Below, piece by piece: positions 9,285-21,304 of a DNA stretch of 64,000 nt. The stretch lies in assembly GCF_008831285.2 (NCBI RefSeq), contig NC_045139.1:14428354-14492353 (forward strand). The letters run 5' to 3'. The notes beneath the pieces were generated by a model. That model ran no database searches, had not been told where the DNA came from, and saw only the letters and a program-made list of their open reading frames with translations. The translations under genes were made by a program, and so were the position numbers. Every line of letters begins with the position of its first letter. The first letter of the stretch is position 1. The stretch is from Nymphaea colorata. Taxonomy: Eukaryota > Streptophyta > Magnoliopsida > Nymphaeales > Nymphaeaceae.

Positions 9285-12200
9285 ATTGACAGGTAGGCTC
9301 TTCGTCCTCGCTTCTTTTTGGAACTTTGAAGTTGTTCATCACTTCAAGAGGAAGTTGGAGTTTGAAGACAATGTCAACTTTTTGGTTTTCAGTCTCTTCT
9401 GTACTACAAACTTTGGAGATTTTTCTCGAGTGAATTGTTAGAAAGTCTGTAATCACTTTAATACTTTTAGTGCTATATCTGTGGTTCTTCTTATTGATAA
9501 GCTGAGGTTAGACAGATCTTTACCAGATTACACCAAGAGATCTTCGAACTCTTCACATCCATTTACTTAAAAAACTTTTTAGTCCAATTCACACTTCCCA
9601 TGCAATCAAATATATTCATTTGCTAGCTTGGGCATATCAGGATTACACGCTACTTTATTTTATCTTGATTTTATCGTTTCTGGTTTTGGATATTGAAGAT
9701 TTCAACCTTGAGTGCAAAAGTGAATACTCGCCTCACTTGAACAACTTAACTGTATTTTCTTTCTCTTTCTAACATAAGGAAACCACATCCAAAACATGAG
9801 ACTTGGTCACATGCCAAATTATTTTCACATAAAAATATAGATGATATAACCTTCTTACCTGGAACTTTACATATTTGTTCTCCCTGGCTTGGATTTTGGT
9901 TACGCCATTGTCTCCTTGATATTGGTGATAAGGTGTCATTTTACTATGATTTTGGTTAAATTTAGTGAACGTTTTAATGGGAAAGACATTTGTTAACTAG
10001 GAACTAAAAAAAAAATGCCCAAAATTTTGAGAATTCTGCAAAGCCAACCGGAGTTATGACCATTCGCCTGTCCTTGTGAGATGATGGGGAACTTCGTAAA
10101 AGAAGAAAATCTGTCCTGGGCAGAGATTGAAAATCTTCTATGACAATGAATAGCCGCTCAAAATGTGGCAATTCTTTGTGGAATTCTTGGCAATCTTCTT
10201 TCTTTGGCACTGATGGTGATGGAGACCTCAGCCGACCACTCATAACTGCAACCCTTTAAAATATACGCACAACGGCACAAGCGTGTGTTACTTGATTTGA
10301 AAAGAGATATTGGTGTTGCTCTTATCTTCCTTGTCCAATTTAGTCTCACACTTTAATTGCAGCGCAATGGTCCTCAGCGGTATTGCCTTGATCTCCGTCT
10401 ACCTATATTGACGTGACTTCAAGTTGAAAGAGACCCAGATTTAATACATGTCATTGCTTTGCTTTTCACAATTGCTAACCAAACTTAATTTGGATAATCT
10501 TGGTGATTTTACAAAATTAAAGTTCTTAACGGCAGAAGGCCGATTTTTTATAGATACAGGAATTGACATTAAAATCTTTATGTCGCAAAAAATCAAGCAT
10601 TGAATTGAGCAGTGTTTAGTGGGGTTGGTTGTACTTGTGCACATTGAATCAATGCTGATGTGCATTAATTGAGCCTAAAAATAAATTGGGAAACTCGTAA
10701 AACATTTAAAAAAGTTTTAAAAAAATGATAGGTGATACTGACACTGTTGAACCGGATCCAGAATCGAATCATTGGCATTAGCAGTTTAAGTCGATTCTCG
10801 TAACATTGCTAAAAGGAATCACATACACGGAAACGATAAGATCAATACTTTTGATATATAATATAATGATCCGACACGATTTTGGAAGATCAAAAGACGG
10901 AATTCTTTCGGCCCAGCTTTGGATCTATGCAATAAAAGATAAGCCTAAAGATGGATATGGGCAGTGCCAATGTTGGTTTCGAGACCCAAAAATGGGAGGG
11001 GTAGTTGGATCACCTGAGTATTTAATAGGCCTCACTTTTCGTCACTTTGAATTTCTCAATTACCTAAAGCAGTTCCAATCTTGGACCCCATAGAGTGGTT
11101 ACGGATCTCTTGACGGTGCCATCTACCAAATCAAACCAGGACAACCCTGGCCTTCGACTTTATAATGACTTAAACACCCTCTACTTTCAAGGGAATACTG
11201 GTCACTTGGATCCAAATTACCGGTTGGTTCAGATCCAAATGCCAAATACAACTGAATCCTGACTTGTGCCGCACCTAGGTAGAAGCGTCTAAGTCCGCGC
11301 CCAGGTTTATTTGGTTCAACCTGGCAGCGTGAATTAAGGAGCCAGGGCTCGGTCCAACCAGGACTAGATGGTTTAATTTCGACAAATCATGTCGGGCCAC
11401 AGAAGCTGGGTCACAGTATCTGCTAGGAGCCTCGCCACAGGGCTAAGTCAAGTGGCATGAAGTTGGCCAAGTCCTTTGAAAAGGACATCGATGCCGGCAA
11501 CTGTTGTTTTAGGTCAACTAAGTCCACCTACTAAACATTGGTGACTCGGGCATTGCTCGTTTTTGCACCACCAGCGGAGCCACATATGGGTTTGTGTAGG
11601 CAGTTGCCCACACACGAATAAAATAAAATGTATTCACTTACATGTAGGTGTCTCCAACTATTGTTGTATATATGCACATCTGTACGTTCATTTCTTATAT
11701 CACGAATAAAACTCCGATTTTAAAATAAGTGTGCTATTTGGAAAGCAGATGATAAATACTAGTCTTAATAATCTCGTTAATATTGGTTCGTATCGGCTTG
11801 AAACACATATGGCGATATGGGTTTATCTCATTTTTTTTAATTTTTTTCATTTTTAAACCACTTTAAAATATTTTAATATATCTTCAAATTAAAAAATGAA
11901 ATAAAATTAAGAGGCCGATCGATACACAATATATCAATGGTGAAACCAACTGGATGCCGTTATCGATATTTACAACGCAAACTGTCGTTCTCTACCGTTG
12001 AGTGGTGAAAGCAATTGAACCAAATTTTCGGCCGGGGAGTGTCCCCGCATTAACTAGGCATCTTTTCGTGGTCTCATGTCATAAAATATTGAAAAAAATT
12101 TAAAAAAAAAGGGGTTCAAATTCCAAGGATCATCTTGGCTTTAGCTTTTGAAGTACAAAAGTATTGGGATAACCAATTATTGAATTAAAAAAATTATATC

Positions 12201-12400
12201 ATAAATTAAGAAGATCATAAGATCTTGACAAAAGCAGACACATTTTAATTTAAATTTTGCTCCATTTTTGTTGAGAGAATCGGGATCCAGAATCCAGAGT
12301 CCAGAATCTCAACCAGGTCGAGATGGACATGGGTAAGATGAGGATATTATCGTCTTTTTCAAGTCAAAGCTCAAATCCGTCTAGATCGCAAGAAGCAGCC
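9285..12400. other. Non-coding stretch between the RING and EGF-like genes
   Basis: The first few hundred bases are the probable 3' UTR of the RING gene. The rest holds frames of up to 95 codons (10806-11093) with no recognisable domain. About 11260-11640 is GC-richer and contains AGCGGAGCCACATATGGG near 11573, resembling ends of plant hAT-type elements, but no matching second end was seen. About 11640-12250 is AT-rich. Confidence 0.45.
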
Positions 12401-12410
12401 GCGGTGACCC

Positions 12411-12418
12411 TATATAAG
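12411..12418 (+). promoter_or_regulatory. TATA box of the EGF-like gene
   Basis: CCCTATATAAGG is a near-perfect plant TATA box. It sits 97 bases upstream of the start codon at 12508, predicting transcription from about 12440-12450 and a 5' UTR of roughly 60 bases. It lies in a GC-richer stretch typical of a core promoter. Confidence 0.7.
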
Positions 12419-12507
12419 GGAATTTTGAACTCCGAAGAGTTCCACCCGCCCAACTGCCTGCGATTGTTTCCCTCCGCACGGAATCGAGTTCGAGACGCGC
12501 CTCTTCC

Positions 12508-13925
12508 ATGGAGAGGCAGAAAACAGAACCGACGGGAACGGCGACTGCCGGAATCCGTTTATCGGCAACTCTCTTACTCCTCCTTTTCCTCCTCTCTCGC
12601 GCTGCAGCAGCTTCCGACGACGCTTCTCCGCCGCTTTTGTATCCATCACTTCTTGGTAACTCTTCTTCTTCATATCTTCACTTCAATCTGCTTTTCTTCT
12701 TTCGTTTACTCTTCGAGCCACTTCCGTTGTCTCCAAAATGGACGCCTGGATGGTGATTGTGCCGATTCGCGGCCTGGTTGCTCCCGGAGAGAAATGGAGG
12801 CATTCGGCTTCGAAGAAGGGGAAAGGGTTGGGGATGTCCCGTATCCAGTAAATAACTCGTACGAAGGACATCGTCGTCCTTTCTCTGGAATGATCAATAG
12901 GCTTCGCTTTCTGTGAAACAAAAATGACGTCTATGTCCCCTGATTAGGACGAACAAGTCAAGGGAGGTCGCTCCCGATGTCATGACGCTGCGATATCTCC
13001 TGCAACGATCCTGACCGTCCAAACTAATGTATCTGGACGGCTAAGATGCATCCGCACGAAGGGTGTGATGAAAAGGGATCTTCTTTTGATGGAAGAATTA
13101 GAAACAAAAAAAAAAAGGACGCGAGAAAAAATAATTGTATCGTTTTGGTGTGGCAGGCAGGCTACCTTGCGCATTTTGTTGCTATCATCTAATGCGTACG
13201 AACATGCTATCTTCAATGTCCGTGTATATTCATTAGTTAGGATTGACGTATGTTTTCCATCTTAATTTTGTTTTATATATTAGGCAGTATGGGCCAGTGG
13301 AGGAAGAAGTTCATTTTCATTCGAAAATTTTCAAGTGGGTGTAGACAGATGATCCACGGTTCCCACGTTGACCGCAAACACCAACAGGCAAATTTGTGGC
13401 CCATAACACTTTTTCCTTTCTTTAAGAGCCATCCTGTTTTACTTTATTACCGCACCATAAGTGTTTATACTAATAATGCCGCTTATCGGCTATTACTTTA
13501 TCTTTTTGCTGTGTATTTGTTTTGAATATGTTCAGATGGTAAAAACGGTATCATCTTGCGCCACTAACTACTCTTAATTTAAATCTCCTTTCTTCATTAT
13601 TTTGGTCAAATGGCAGGAGTGGTATGTATATATGTATAAATTAAACTGTAGGGATAGGCGCAAAATATGGGAAATTGTAAAAAACTAAAAAAAAAGGGGT
13701 CAACTTGTATTGCTTATAAGGGATTTATGAGCTGTGGAAATGAAAACTCTTTAAGTCTTAAAATCCATGTCCAATCCGATTCCCCATTAAGTTTTCTACA
13801 ATTTTTAGGCATATCATTTTACAAACATCGTACATTCATATGAATGACTTAATTGTTAAAGTAACTAACATGATGACGGTTTAGATTAGATTATTGGGTA
13901 ATTCTAAAAAGTTAGTGTCATCATT

Positions 13926-13991
<66 letters not shown>

Positions 13992-16900
13992 GAGAGAGAG
14001 AGAGGGTGAAAGTACACCCAGCCAGCCCAATTATTCCAATTTCATTAGGACTCGATCTTTTCATCAACGTGATAACGTTCGCAAGCATCTCTACTAGATG
14101 AGTACGACAAGTTCAAGATGCAGATCTACGAGTAATTTATAGGTTAAAAGTCAGCCTTGGGACTTACCTTCTATAGGTCTTGTGAATTTTAAAATTACTA
14201 ACACTGTGATTGTCACTATTTTTGCAACAAATGGCAATGGAAATGGGTTGTTCAGTCGGGTAATTAGGTGGACAGCTAATTACAAAAGCGAAAAAACTCG
14301 ACTCGATGTGTATAAAGGCCAGTTCTAAGTGGCATTCTATAAGTGACCGTATTTACATAATTGTCATTCCTGTTTAGAAACGTGGAAACGTCGCAACGAG
14401 GCATAAGCAACACCTCAGTTTCCACCGTTCTGTTGAATGCTGCGAGAAACCAAAACACTTGGCTTCAAAAATTATGGTATCGTCCACTGTAGCTCGGCGA
14501 GGAAAAGCTTGAGACCTTTGAGAGCTGGTTTTTTATTTATGTGAAGAGGACATTAAGAATTTATTGGGGCCTTTAAACCTATCGTTGACAGTAAGAGATT
14601 CATAGAGAACTCATATCTTCTGTGATACGGGACCTTCATACAACAGAAAACGTTGCATTTTTGGAATTTTCGGTGGCTCCAGAAGGCGTGGTAGCTAATT
14701 TCTTCTCTAAAGGTAACCCAAATTTGTCTGCAGGACACGTATCTGTGATGGTTTCCATGATCAGTGGTCACCCCCTTACCAGAAGGTCAACTTCACGTTT
14801 TTAAAGGCAAGGTGCAAGCGGACAGTGTTAATGCCATAGAGCATGTTTATCAAGGAAAATCTTGTGGCAAGTAAAATTAGTATCTATAAAAGAATACGTA
14901 ACGTTTGAACTTTATAATAAGAGCTCAATCCACCTGACTACGTTTGGTCTGTCTATGTTTGGATAATCCGAAAAGGTTCTGCCTAACACCAGCTCAGGTG
15001 TCAAGAAACAAGTAAATAGCACGGTTACAACTCAAAATCTCTAGTGAGGACGACAGTGAGATCAATGCTAATTTTATATTATAAGCTTGTATAAAGGTAC
15101 TGCGCTGGTGTTCTTTTTTCCTTCTGACAAAATGAAATTGTACCTCTATGTGCATTTTGTTGCAGGTGATGCGTGTTCAGGCGTTCAATGTGGGAAAGGT
15201 ACTTGCATACCCACAAGCCACCAGATCATTCCCTATGCTTGTGAGTGTGAAGAAGGGTGGACCAAGCTCTTCAGATCAAGTGCCTTTGATTTTCTGCCAT
15301 GCGTCATTCCTAATTGTAAGTGGCACTGCCCCTAACTCGAGAGATGACAATTCTCTTATTTTCCATTCCACTATTTCAAAATAAGTCGAGAAGAAAAAGA
15401 AGACAAACAGTTGAGTTCAAGTAATGATGACGGGATTTAGAGAAGGTACCAATTTATGACGTGCTTGAAAATGGTAGAAAGTGTCACAGGATAAAGTATT
15501 CATATTTATGAAATTAAGCTGCTAATGCAGCATAAATGTAAGCTTTGCCTACGAAATGCTTTTCCACCTCTGCATACGAAAAGGCATTTCACGAGTCACG
15601 TTTGAAGTTGCATGGCTTGTTTCCTATTTTCTGGGAGAATCTTCTTATTCTTACTTCCAGATGTGGCATAAAAACGAAGGTCTAAAACTTTGGCGAACTT
15701 TTAAGGGTGAATTAGGGAATTGTTCTTCGAGAAGAGCTTTTATTATACTTATAGAATGTGATGTCCTTCTGGAACGGAAGGTTTCTTTTAGTTTAAGAAC
15801 ATAAACCCATTGGTTTACGGAGTCAAGTCTAGGAATAGAAAACTTCGTGAACCTTCGATTCATATTTGTTGGTGTGACATGTTTACTGTTTTTTTTTTGT
15901 CACAGTTCCTCAGCTTTCTCTCTGTAATTACAGGCACAGTGGACTTTTCTTGCACTAAGCCCCCTATTCCAGCTTTGGCACCCACAGACCGTCTCAATTT
16001 TTCTATTTTTGACCGTAAGTGCTCCTTGTATCTCAACTAAGAAATGGCCTGTGCAGCTATGGTGGAAACAGTTCAAACGATTTATTTACATTCATCATCA
16101 TTGTTATCTTCACCAATTTAATCATAATCTCCATGCGCAAAATCTTGTTATCGTAGACGTAGCAAGCTAGTAGATAGGGAGAGATAGCATCGTCATCATC
16201 ATGCCATCCTCAATTCACCATTTTTGACATGTTATAACATTTGAAACCAAGATGATAACTATAACAATTCCATTAAATATGTTCAATCATGGATTCTTGC
16301 AGCCGCCAGCAGCTCATCGTCACGTATATCGATGTCTGAGGTGCTGCCAAGAAGAAATTGACAGGAATTGTACTCGAACCATTCTCATAGTAATTATATT
16401 ATGTATTGAAGATAGCTTCTTGCATAAACATATAGCTCAAAACTATAAAATCTTTCAAATGCATCTTATCGAACAAGGACTAAGACTTCTTTCTTGTTTG
16501 CCCAGCATGTACCTACACATACTGTGGAGAAGGAGAGTGTGTGCGGACTTCCAATTTGTTCCACAGGTGTGACTGCAGAGAAGGTTATGCCAATCTTCTG
16601 AATGTGACCATCTTCCCTTGCTTAAGTGAATGTAAGTAAGCATGCAAACTACACTTACCTCCTCCATATGGGACTCTTCTTCTTTACCCCCTTCATTGTT
16701 AAAGAGCCAACCGTGCAAGTATCACTCTCCCTTATCTGAGATGCTCAATAAAGGTGATAGTTGCTGACCAAAAATGTGATTGCCCCAGGGGTTACTATGA
16801 TCTTTCCACTGAGATACATGCTGTTCGTAGGGCCAAAAAAATGAAGGCTATAGTACAGCGTCATTCTCCGTTGGTCTTAGGTGTTCCTTTTCCGATACAT

Positions 16901-17314
16901 CAACTTTCAATGAGCTGAAGCAGCATTTCTGCAGGTTTTCTAACAGCTGAATGCTCTAGTGTTGGACTTTTTGGGAATCATTCGTCATCAGATTCTCCAT
17001 CCATCAGTCCAGGAAGCAGCAACGGTGAGTCCTGCATTTTATGCTCCATCATTCTCTTCTTATTAGGTTCAGTGATGAAGTACATTTGAATGAACGTCGC
17101 GAGCTTATTCTTGTGTGTCTGTTAGCTTGCTCTATGTCTATGAGAGTTAACAGTTCTCAGGTTATATTCATGTGCATGAACATGCAAAAAATGCATCTTT
17201 AACTCTTCAATGTTAATAATTTGTTTCATTGTTTCAGCTGAGCTAGGTCTGTCAGGTCGCACACGCTCAATCATTACCTTAGGATTGCTTGGAGCCATAA
17301 TTATTGGGATATAA
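12508..17314 (+). CDS. Secreted, probably GPI-anchored EGF-like protein
   Basis: Six exons: 12508-12655, 15166-15315, 15934-16014, 16506-16631, 16935-17024 and 17238-17314, giving 223 residues. All five introns are phase 1 GT-AG. Residues about 17-35 form a Leu-rich signal peptide (LSATLLLLLFLLSRAAAA). Two cysteine-rich EGF-like modules follow. The first (53-100) reads CSGVQCGKGTC, then CECEEGW. The second (128-169) reads CTYTYCGEGEC, then CDCREGY. A Ser/Pro-rich linker (176-198) leads to a hydrophobic C-terminus ending LGLLGAIIIGI with no cytoplasmic tail, as expected for a GPI-attachment signal. There are likely N-glycosylation sites (NFS, NVT, NHS). Plants have a small family of such notch-like, EGF-type apoplastic proteins of unknown biochemical role; I do not recognise a named member. 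Intron 1 is 2.5 kb and carries a long TA repeat. The stop was placed by the frame of exon 6. Confidence 0.82.
13928..13988. repeat. (TA)30 microsatellite inside intron 1 of the EGF-like gene
   Basis: About 30 uninterrupted TA units are followed by a short GA run. The array is self-complementary, can extrude as a hairpin, and is likely highly variable between individuals. It lies about 1.3 kb into the first intron. Confidence 0.95.
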
Positions 17315-18418
17315 AGGAGCAGTTGGATTTGGATAGCCTTTCATCAAATTTTTTGTACAAAATGAGTGTTTAACACAAGTCAAAAGGTTGTATTGTTAAT
17401 ACCACTGATATTTTCTTGTCTACAAGTTTCTTTCATTGAGCATTTTTTCCGTCTGTGAATTTCATGTCATATGAAGAATATGTATTAATTCATCACGGCA
17501 CAGAGTTCATTTTGGACGATTTCAGACATTTCGCTATCATTTTTAGACAGATAAAAAGAGCAACAAAGATTGAGGAAGAAATAGGATTGTTGGGTCATCT
17601 TGCTGCCTGGGAACTACACCAAAGTTAGAGAGCGATCCTTAATTCTCTGACAATCCGGGGGCATGTAATCCGAACGGAAAGGTAGCATATAACTTTAACC
17701 ATTCAAAAACATGGCACCAGTGCAATACATTTCCAAAACAAAAATGACATTTAAAACTATCAGGTTCCATTTTAAAAGGACCTTAAAATGGATCGGAGGA
17801 ACTGACGTTGGCATATCTGGAGAAAAGGATGCAACCTTTTTGCAAAAAAAAAAGGATCAAAAAGTGGGAGTACTTGACAGAATTGTAGTATTCAACTGGT
17901 AAACAAATTTGTGACACTACCAAGTATGCCACAGGAGATCATCATTGTGAGTTTCAAATGTTGTATGGAGAAAAGAAAGAGTAAGAGCAGATGCAACAGA
18001 TTAAACATCACGGAAAAAAAAAATAATAATGGTAGTCGTAGAGGCAGCAGTTCCTAGTTGTTACAGTAGCGGAAGTGGTCTCTGATCTAGGAATAGTTCT
18101 TGTATGGAAATTCATTCATAAAAAACAATCCAAAGAAAGCAGGGATATGAAAAACTACCCGAATTGATAGAGAGGAAGGCCAGGTAAATAGCGATATCCA
18201 AATTATTAAATTACAAAATTGCCACTAGGACACAGAGTCACTCAACGACTAAATAAGCAGGAACCACCCCATTCCCAATCGATTCAGTTCTTTCCAATCA
18301 CTCCCACCTTTCTTAATTGAACAAAAACCTCAAAAAACAACTGAACCAGAACAACAGAACTGAAGGAAAGGAAGGCAGATTATGGGCATTTACCCAAATT
18401 GACTTCTCTGCCAAATTC
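17315..18418. other. Convergent 3' flanks of the EGF-like and isomerase genes
   Basis: No gene is recognised. The stretch holds the 3' UTR of the plus-strand EGF-like gene and, from the other side, that of the minus-strand isomerase. A few A-rich runs occur (17846-17856, 18014-18024). A 63-codon frame at 17711 has no recognisable features. Confidence 0.5.
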
Positions 18419-19285
18419 TCACTTCGTCTTGACAGAGACCCCCTTGGCACCGGCGATGATAACAGCAGAGGCCATGTCGAGGAAGAGGCCGTGCTCCACA
18501 ACGCCCTCAAGCCCGGCGATCTCGGCGGCAGCGGCGCGAGCATCGCGGATGGGTGTCTCGAAGTAGAGATCCACAATGTAGTTCGAATTGTCCGTCACAT
18601 AGGGCTTTCCGTCGCCTGACTCGGAGAATCTCAGCTTGGCCTCGCATCCCTCCTCCTTGAAGATCTCCTTGAGGCGGTTCAGGTTGTAGCGCCAGCAGAA
18701 GGGCACGACCTCAATGGGGACGGCGAGGCGGCTGCCGCCGAGACCGTCAACGAGCTTCGTCTCGTCGACGACGACGACAAACCTGTCGGAGGCGGCTTCG
18801 ACCATCTTCTCGCGGAGAAGAGCGCCGCCTCGGCCCTTGACGAGGTTGAGCTCGGGGTCCACTTCATCGGCACCATCAATGGCGAGGTCGAGGCGTGGGT
18901 GGTCGTCGAGGACGGAGAGAGGGATGCCGAGGGAGGCCGCCTGCTCTTCTGTGCGCTTGGAGGTAGGGATGCCGACGATGTTGGTGAGCTCGCCGCGGGA
19001 GAGGAGCTCGCCAAGCTTCGCCACCACGAATGCGGCCGTCGAGCCCGTGCCGAGGCCGAGGACCATGCCGCTCTCTACGTAGCTAACGGCCTTATCGGCG
19101 GCCAGGCGCTTCAGATCATCCTGGGAAAGTGAAGCACGAATCGAGAAGGCGGGTCTCCTGGATGAACATGATGCCGATGCTGATGATCGCGACAAAGAAA
19201 TGGGGAAGAGAATGCGAGAGAAACTGAGGGAGGATGATGAAGTGTTGGGGGTAGGGGTGGTGGAGATGAAGGAGATGGATGCCAT
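18419..19285 (-). CDS. RPI3: Ribose-5-phosphate isomerase A, plastid
   Basis: Intronless, 288 residues from the ATG at 19285 (MASISF), which matches the usual start of plant plastid RPI. An in-frame ATG at 19348 would add 21 Pro-rich residues. Residues 1 to about 50 are Ser/Arg-rich with few acidic residues, as in a plastid transit peptide. The mature enzyme begins near LSQDDLKRLAADKAV. It carries the phosphate-binding loop GLGTGSTAAF, then IPTSKRTEEQA, the catalytic DGADEVD, KGRGGALLREKM with the conserved Lys and Glu, and the C-terminal VVEHGLFL and GVSVKTK. It interconverts ribose 5-phosphate and ribulose 5-phosphate in the Calvin cycle and the plastid pentose phosphate pathway. No key residue is missing. 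The coding sequence is markedly GC-richer than its surroundings. Confidence 0.96.
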   Translation of the reverse strand: MASISFISTTPTPNTSSSSLSFSRILFPISLSRSSASASCSSRRPAFSIRASLSQDDLKRLAADKAVSYVESGMVLGLGTGSTAAFVVAKLGELLSRGELTNIVGIPTSKRTEEQAASLGIPLSVLDDHPRLDLAIDGADEVDPELNLVKGRGGALLREKMVEAASDRFVVVVDETKLVDGLGGSRLAVPIEVVPFCWRYNLNRLKEIFKEEGCEAKLRFSESGDGKPYVTDNSNYIVDLYFETPIRDARAAAAEIAGLEGVVEHGLFLDMASAVIIAGAKGVSVKTK

Positions 19286-21304
19286 AGTTGGTGGTGGTGG
19301 CGGAAATTGAGGGAAGGTGGTGGCGGCAGCAATTAGAGCAGGTGGCAATTAGTCGGTAGGTTGGAGGATTGGATTGATGAGGTTTTGGTGATGGGGAGAA
19401 AGGTTGGAAAGGATGAAGGAGGAAGGTTGGGTGGTAGGGAATTGGGTATGGAGGGATGGTGGTGGTGCTGTGTGGTGGACTATGAGGTGGGACTTGGGGG
19501 AAAAAAATTTAGGCGGATCTTTCCGTCTCCTTTTTTGGCTGATGTTGGAAAATATAACTACTCCTCAGATTTTGCGAAGATTTGATTGGAGAAATGAAGA
19601 GAGGATCTCGTTCCTTTGCAGTCAAATATCCAATAGATTCGAGATGCTGATTTTGGATTCGGATTTTTCAGCAAGGTCTGACCCTCTGTTTCGGGTCTTC
19701 CTGCGACCAGATTCGGATTAGATTTCATATATGGATTCGCTCTGGTAATTTTTTCTTTACCATGGACGAGACCTCCTTGCTATTTGTTGCATAGGAGGTC
19801 CTATAAAGCCCGAAAAAGCAGCGCACTTGACTACGATTCCGCACCAGGAGGCATACATTACATTGGTGAGCCTCAAACTTTGTTCCTTTCAACTCGTGAC
19901 ATTTGCAAGTCACCTCCCTCGGGTTCCGATGGGCATCAAATTGTACCTTTTTTGAAAAAATACGAAGAAGAGCTCGACTTTATTTTTTTAATGTAAATTA
20001 TGAAGTTTATTATTATCTCATACATTTTGGGTATAGGTATTTAGAAGCTTTGTTCCATTTCATATTCAGATCCAAACGTAGCATGATCCAGAGAATACTT
20101 AGGATTTGTGTTTGAACCGAGACCATTAGGCCACATGTAGAATTGGATGTAGTGGCTACTGCTTGATGGAGAAAAGAGCATCAGTAATCGTTGATGTTAA
20201 AATTGCCCTTGAACCAGACATTCTCAGCGGAAAACCAGAACTGTAAGTTTTACTTCAAAAATGAATAATTTTTGGCAAGAATTTTGGTTAATACTTGCAC
20301 AAAAGGATGAAACAAGCTTGCAGCCAAAGGTGATTATTATTTCTGAATATAATCAATTTGGTTCATGCTCCTCTAACCCACTTGTGACAACCGATAGTCT
20401 AAAGCAAGTTAGTTGAACATACCTGATTAGTCTTTTCAATCTCCATATATTTATAAGCAAGAAATTTTGCCAATTAGGTCAGCAATCTGAGCCATGCTTA
20501 TGCAACATGGCATGGCTTACGTCATGTCAAAGGCACAGTCTAAGAACTGTACCCAAATAAATTTATCTATCCTGTACAAGTATATATTATTCATCAGAGC
20601 GGCAGAGAAGGTGCTTTCGAAGTCCAAAAGAATGTACAAACGTTAAGCACAAATAAAAAGCTCACTTAATAGGACGAAGCTGCAAACCTCATACTTCTCT
20701 AAGATAACATGGGAATTCTCCAACTGACAAGCATTTTCCATCCTGAGAAAGTGAAACCAATAAAAAGAAATGAGTCAGATCCCTGATACTCATTGAGAAC
20801 ATGAAACATATGTTTGCATCTGGGTGCATAAAAGAGGTTATTCCCTGGTTCAAACCCTAACAGAAATGAAGCCGATATTTTGAGCAAAAAACGTTCAGTT
20901 AAAAGTAGATACGAAAGGACGTTGTGTTTCTTGGGTAATGTTAAAAGACAGGAATGGAGAAAAAACCATTGGAGAAGAACTTGCGACAAAAGAATCAAGA
21001 AAACTGTGAGAAAAAACACATTTTCTAAATCAAGTTGGACATCTCTTTGATTCTTATACTAGTTTTCATGCTTGAAACATGCACGTGGGTCTTAGGTGCG
21101 TCACAGGAAGAGACAAGTATGATTACATTGGAGATGGATAATCGATTCTACTTGGTTTAAGTAGCCGTCCTTCCACAAAGCACTCTTGCTCTTGTGCCTG
21201 TCATGTTTTTCACGACTGAGAAAAGACATAGCTCAAATTGGAGAAACTTGCAAATCGATGAACAATTTATAAGGCATCTGCAGGTAGCAAGGACTTGTCT
21301 ACCA
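19286..21304. other. 5' flank of the isomerase and 3' flank of the PPR gene
   Basis: 19286-19500 is purine-rich on the plus strand and includes the isomerase leader; the first 63 bases remain open in frame (possible N-terminal extension). TTATATTTTCC on the minus strand near 19550 could be a TATA box but is about 260 bases from the start. The remainder to 21304 is AT-rich, holds the 3' UTR of the PPR gene, and shows no gene. Confidence 0.45.

Noticed and set aside
12323-12916. 197-codon plus-strand open frame over the EGF-like gene start
   Set aside because: It starts upstream of the TATA box and overlaps exon 1 in another frame; its translation has no domain, whereas the signal-peptide frame joins correctly to the EGF exons.
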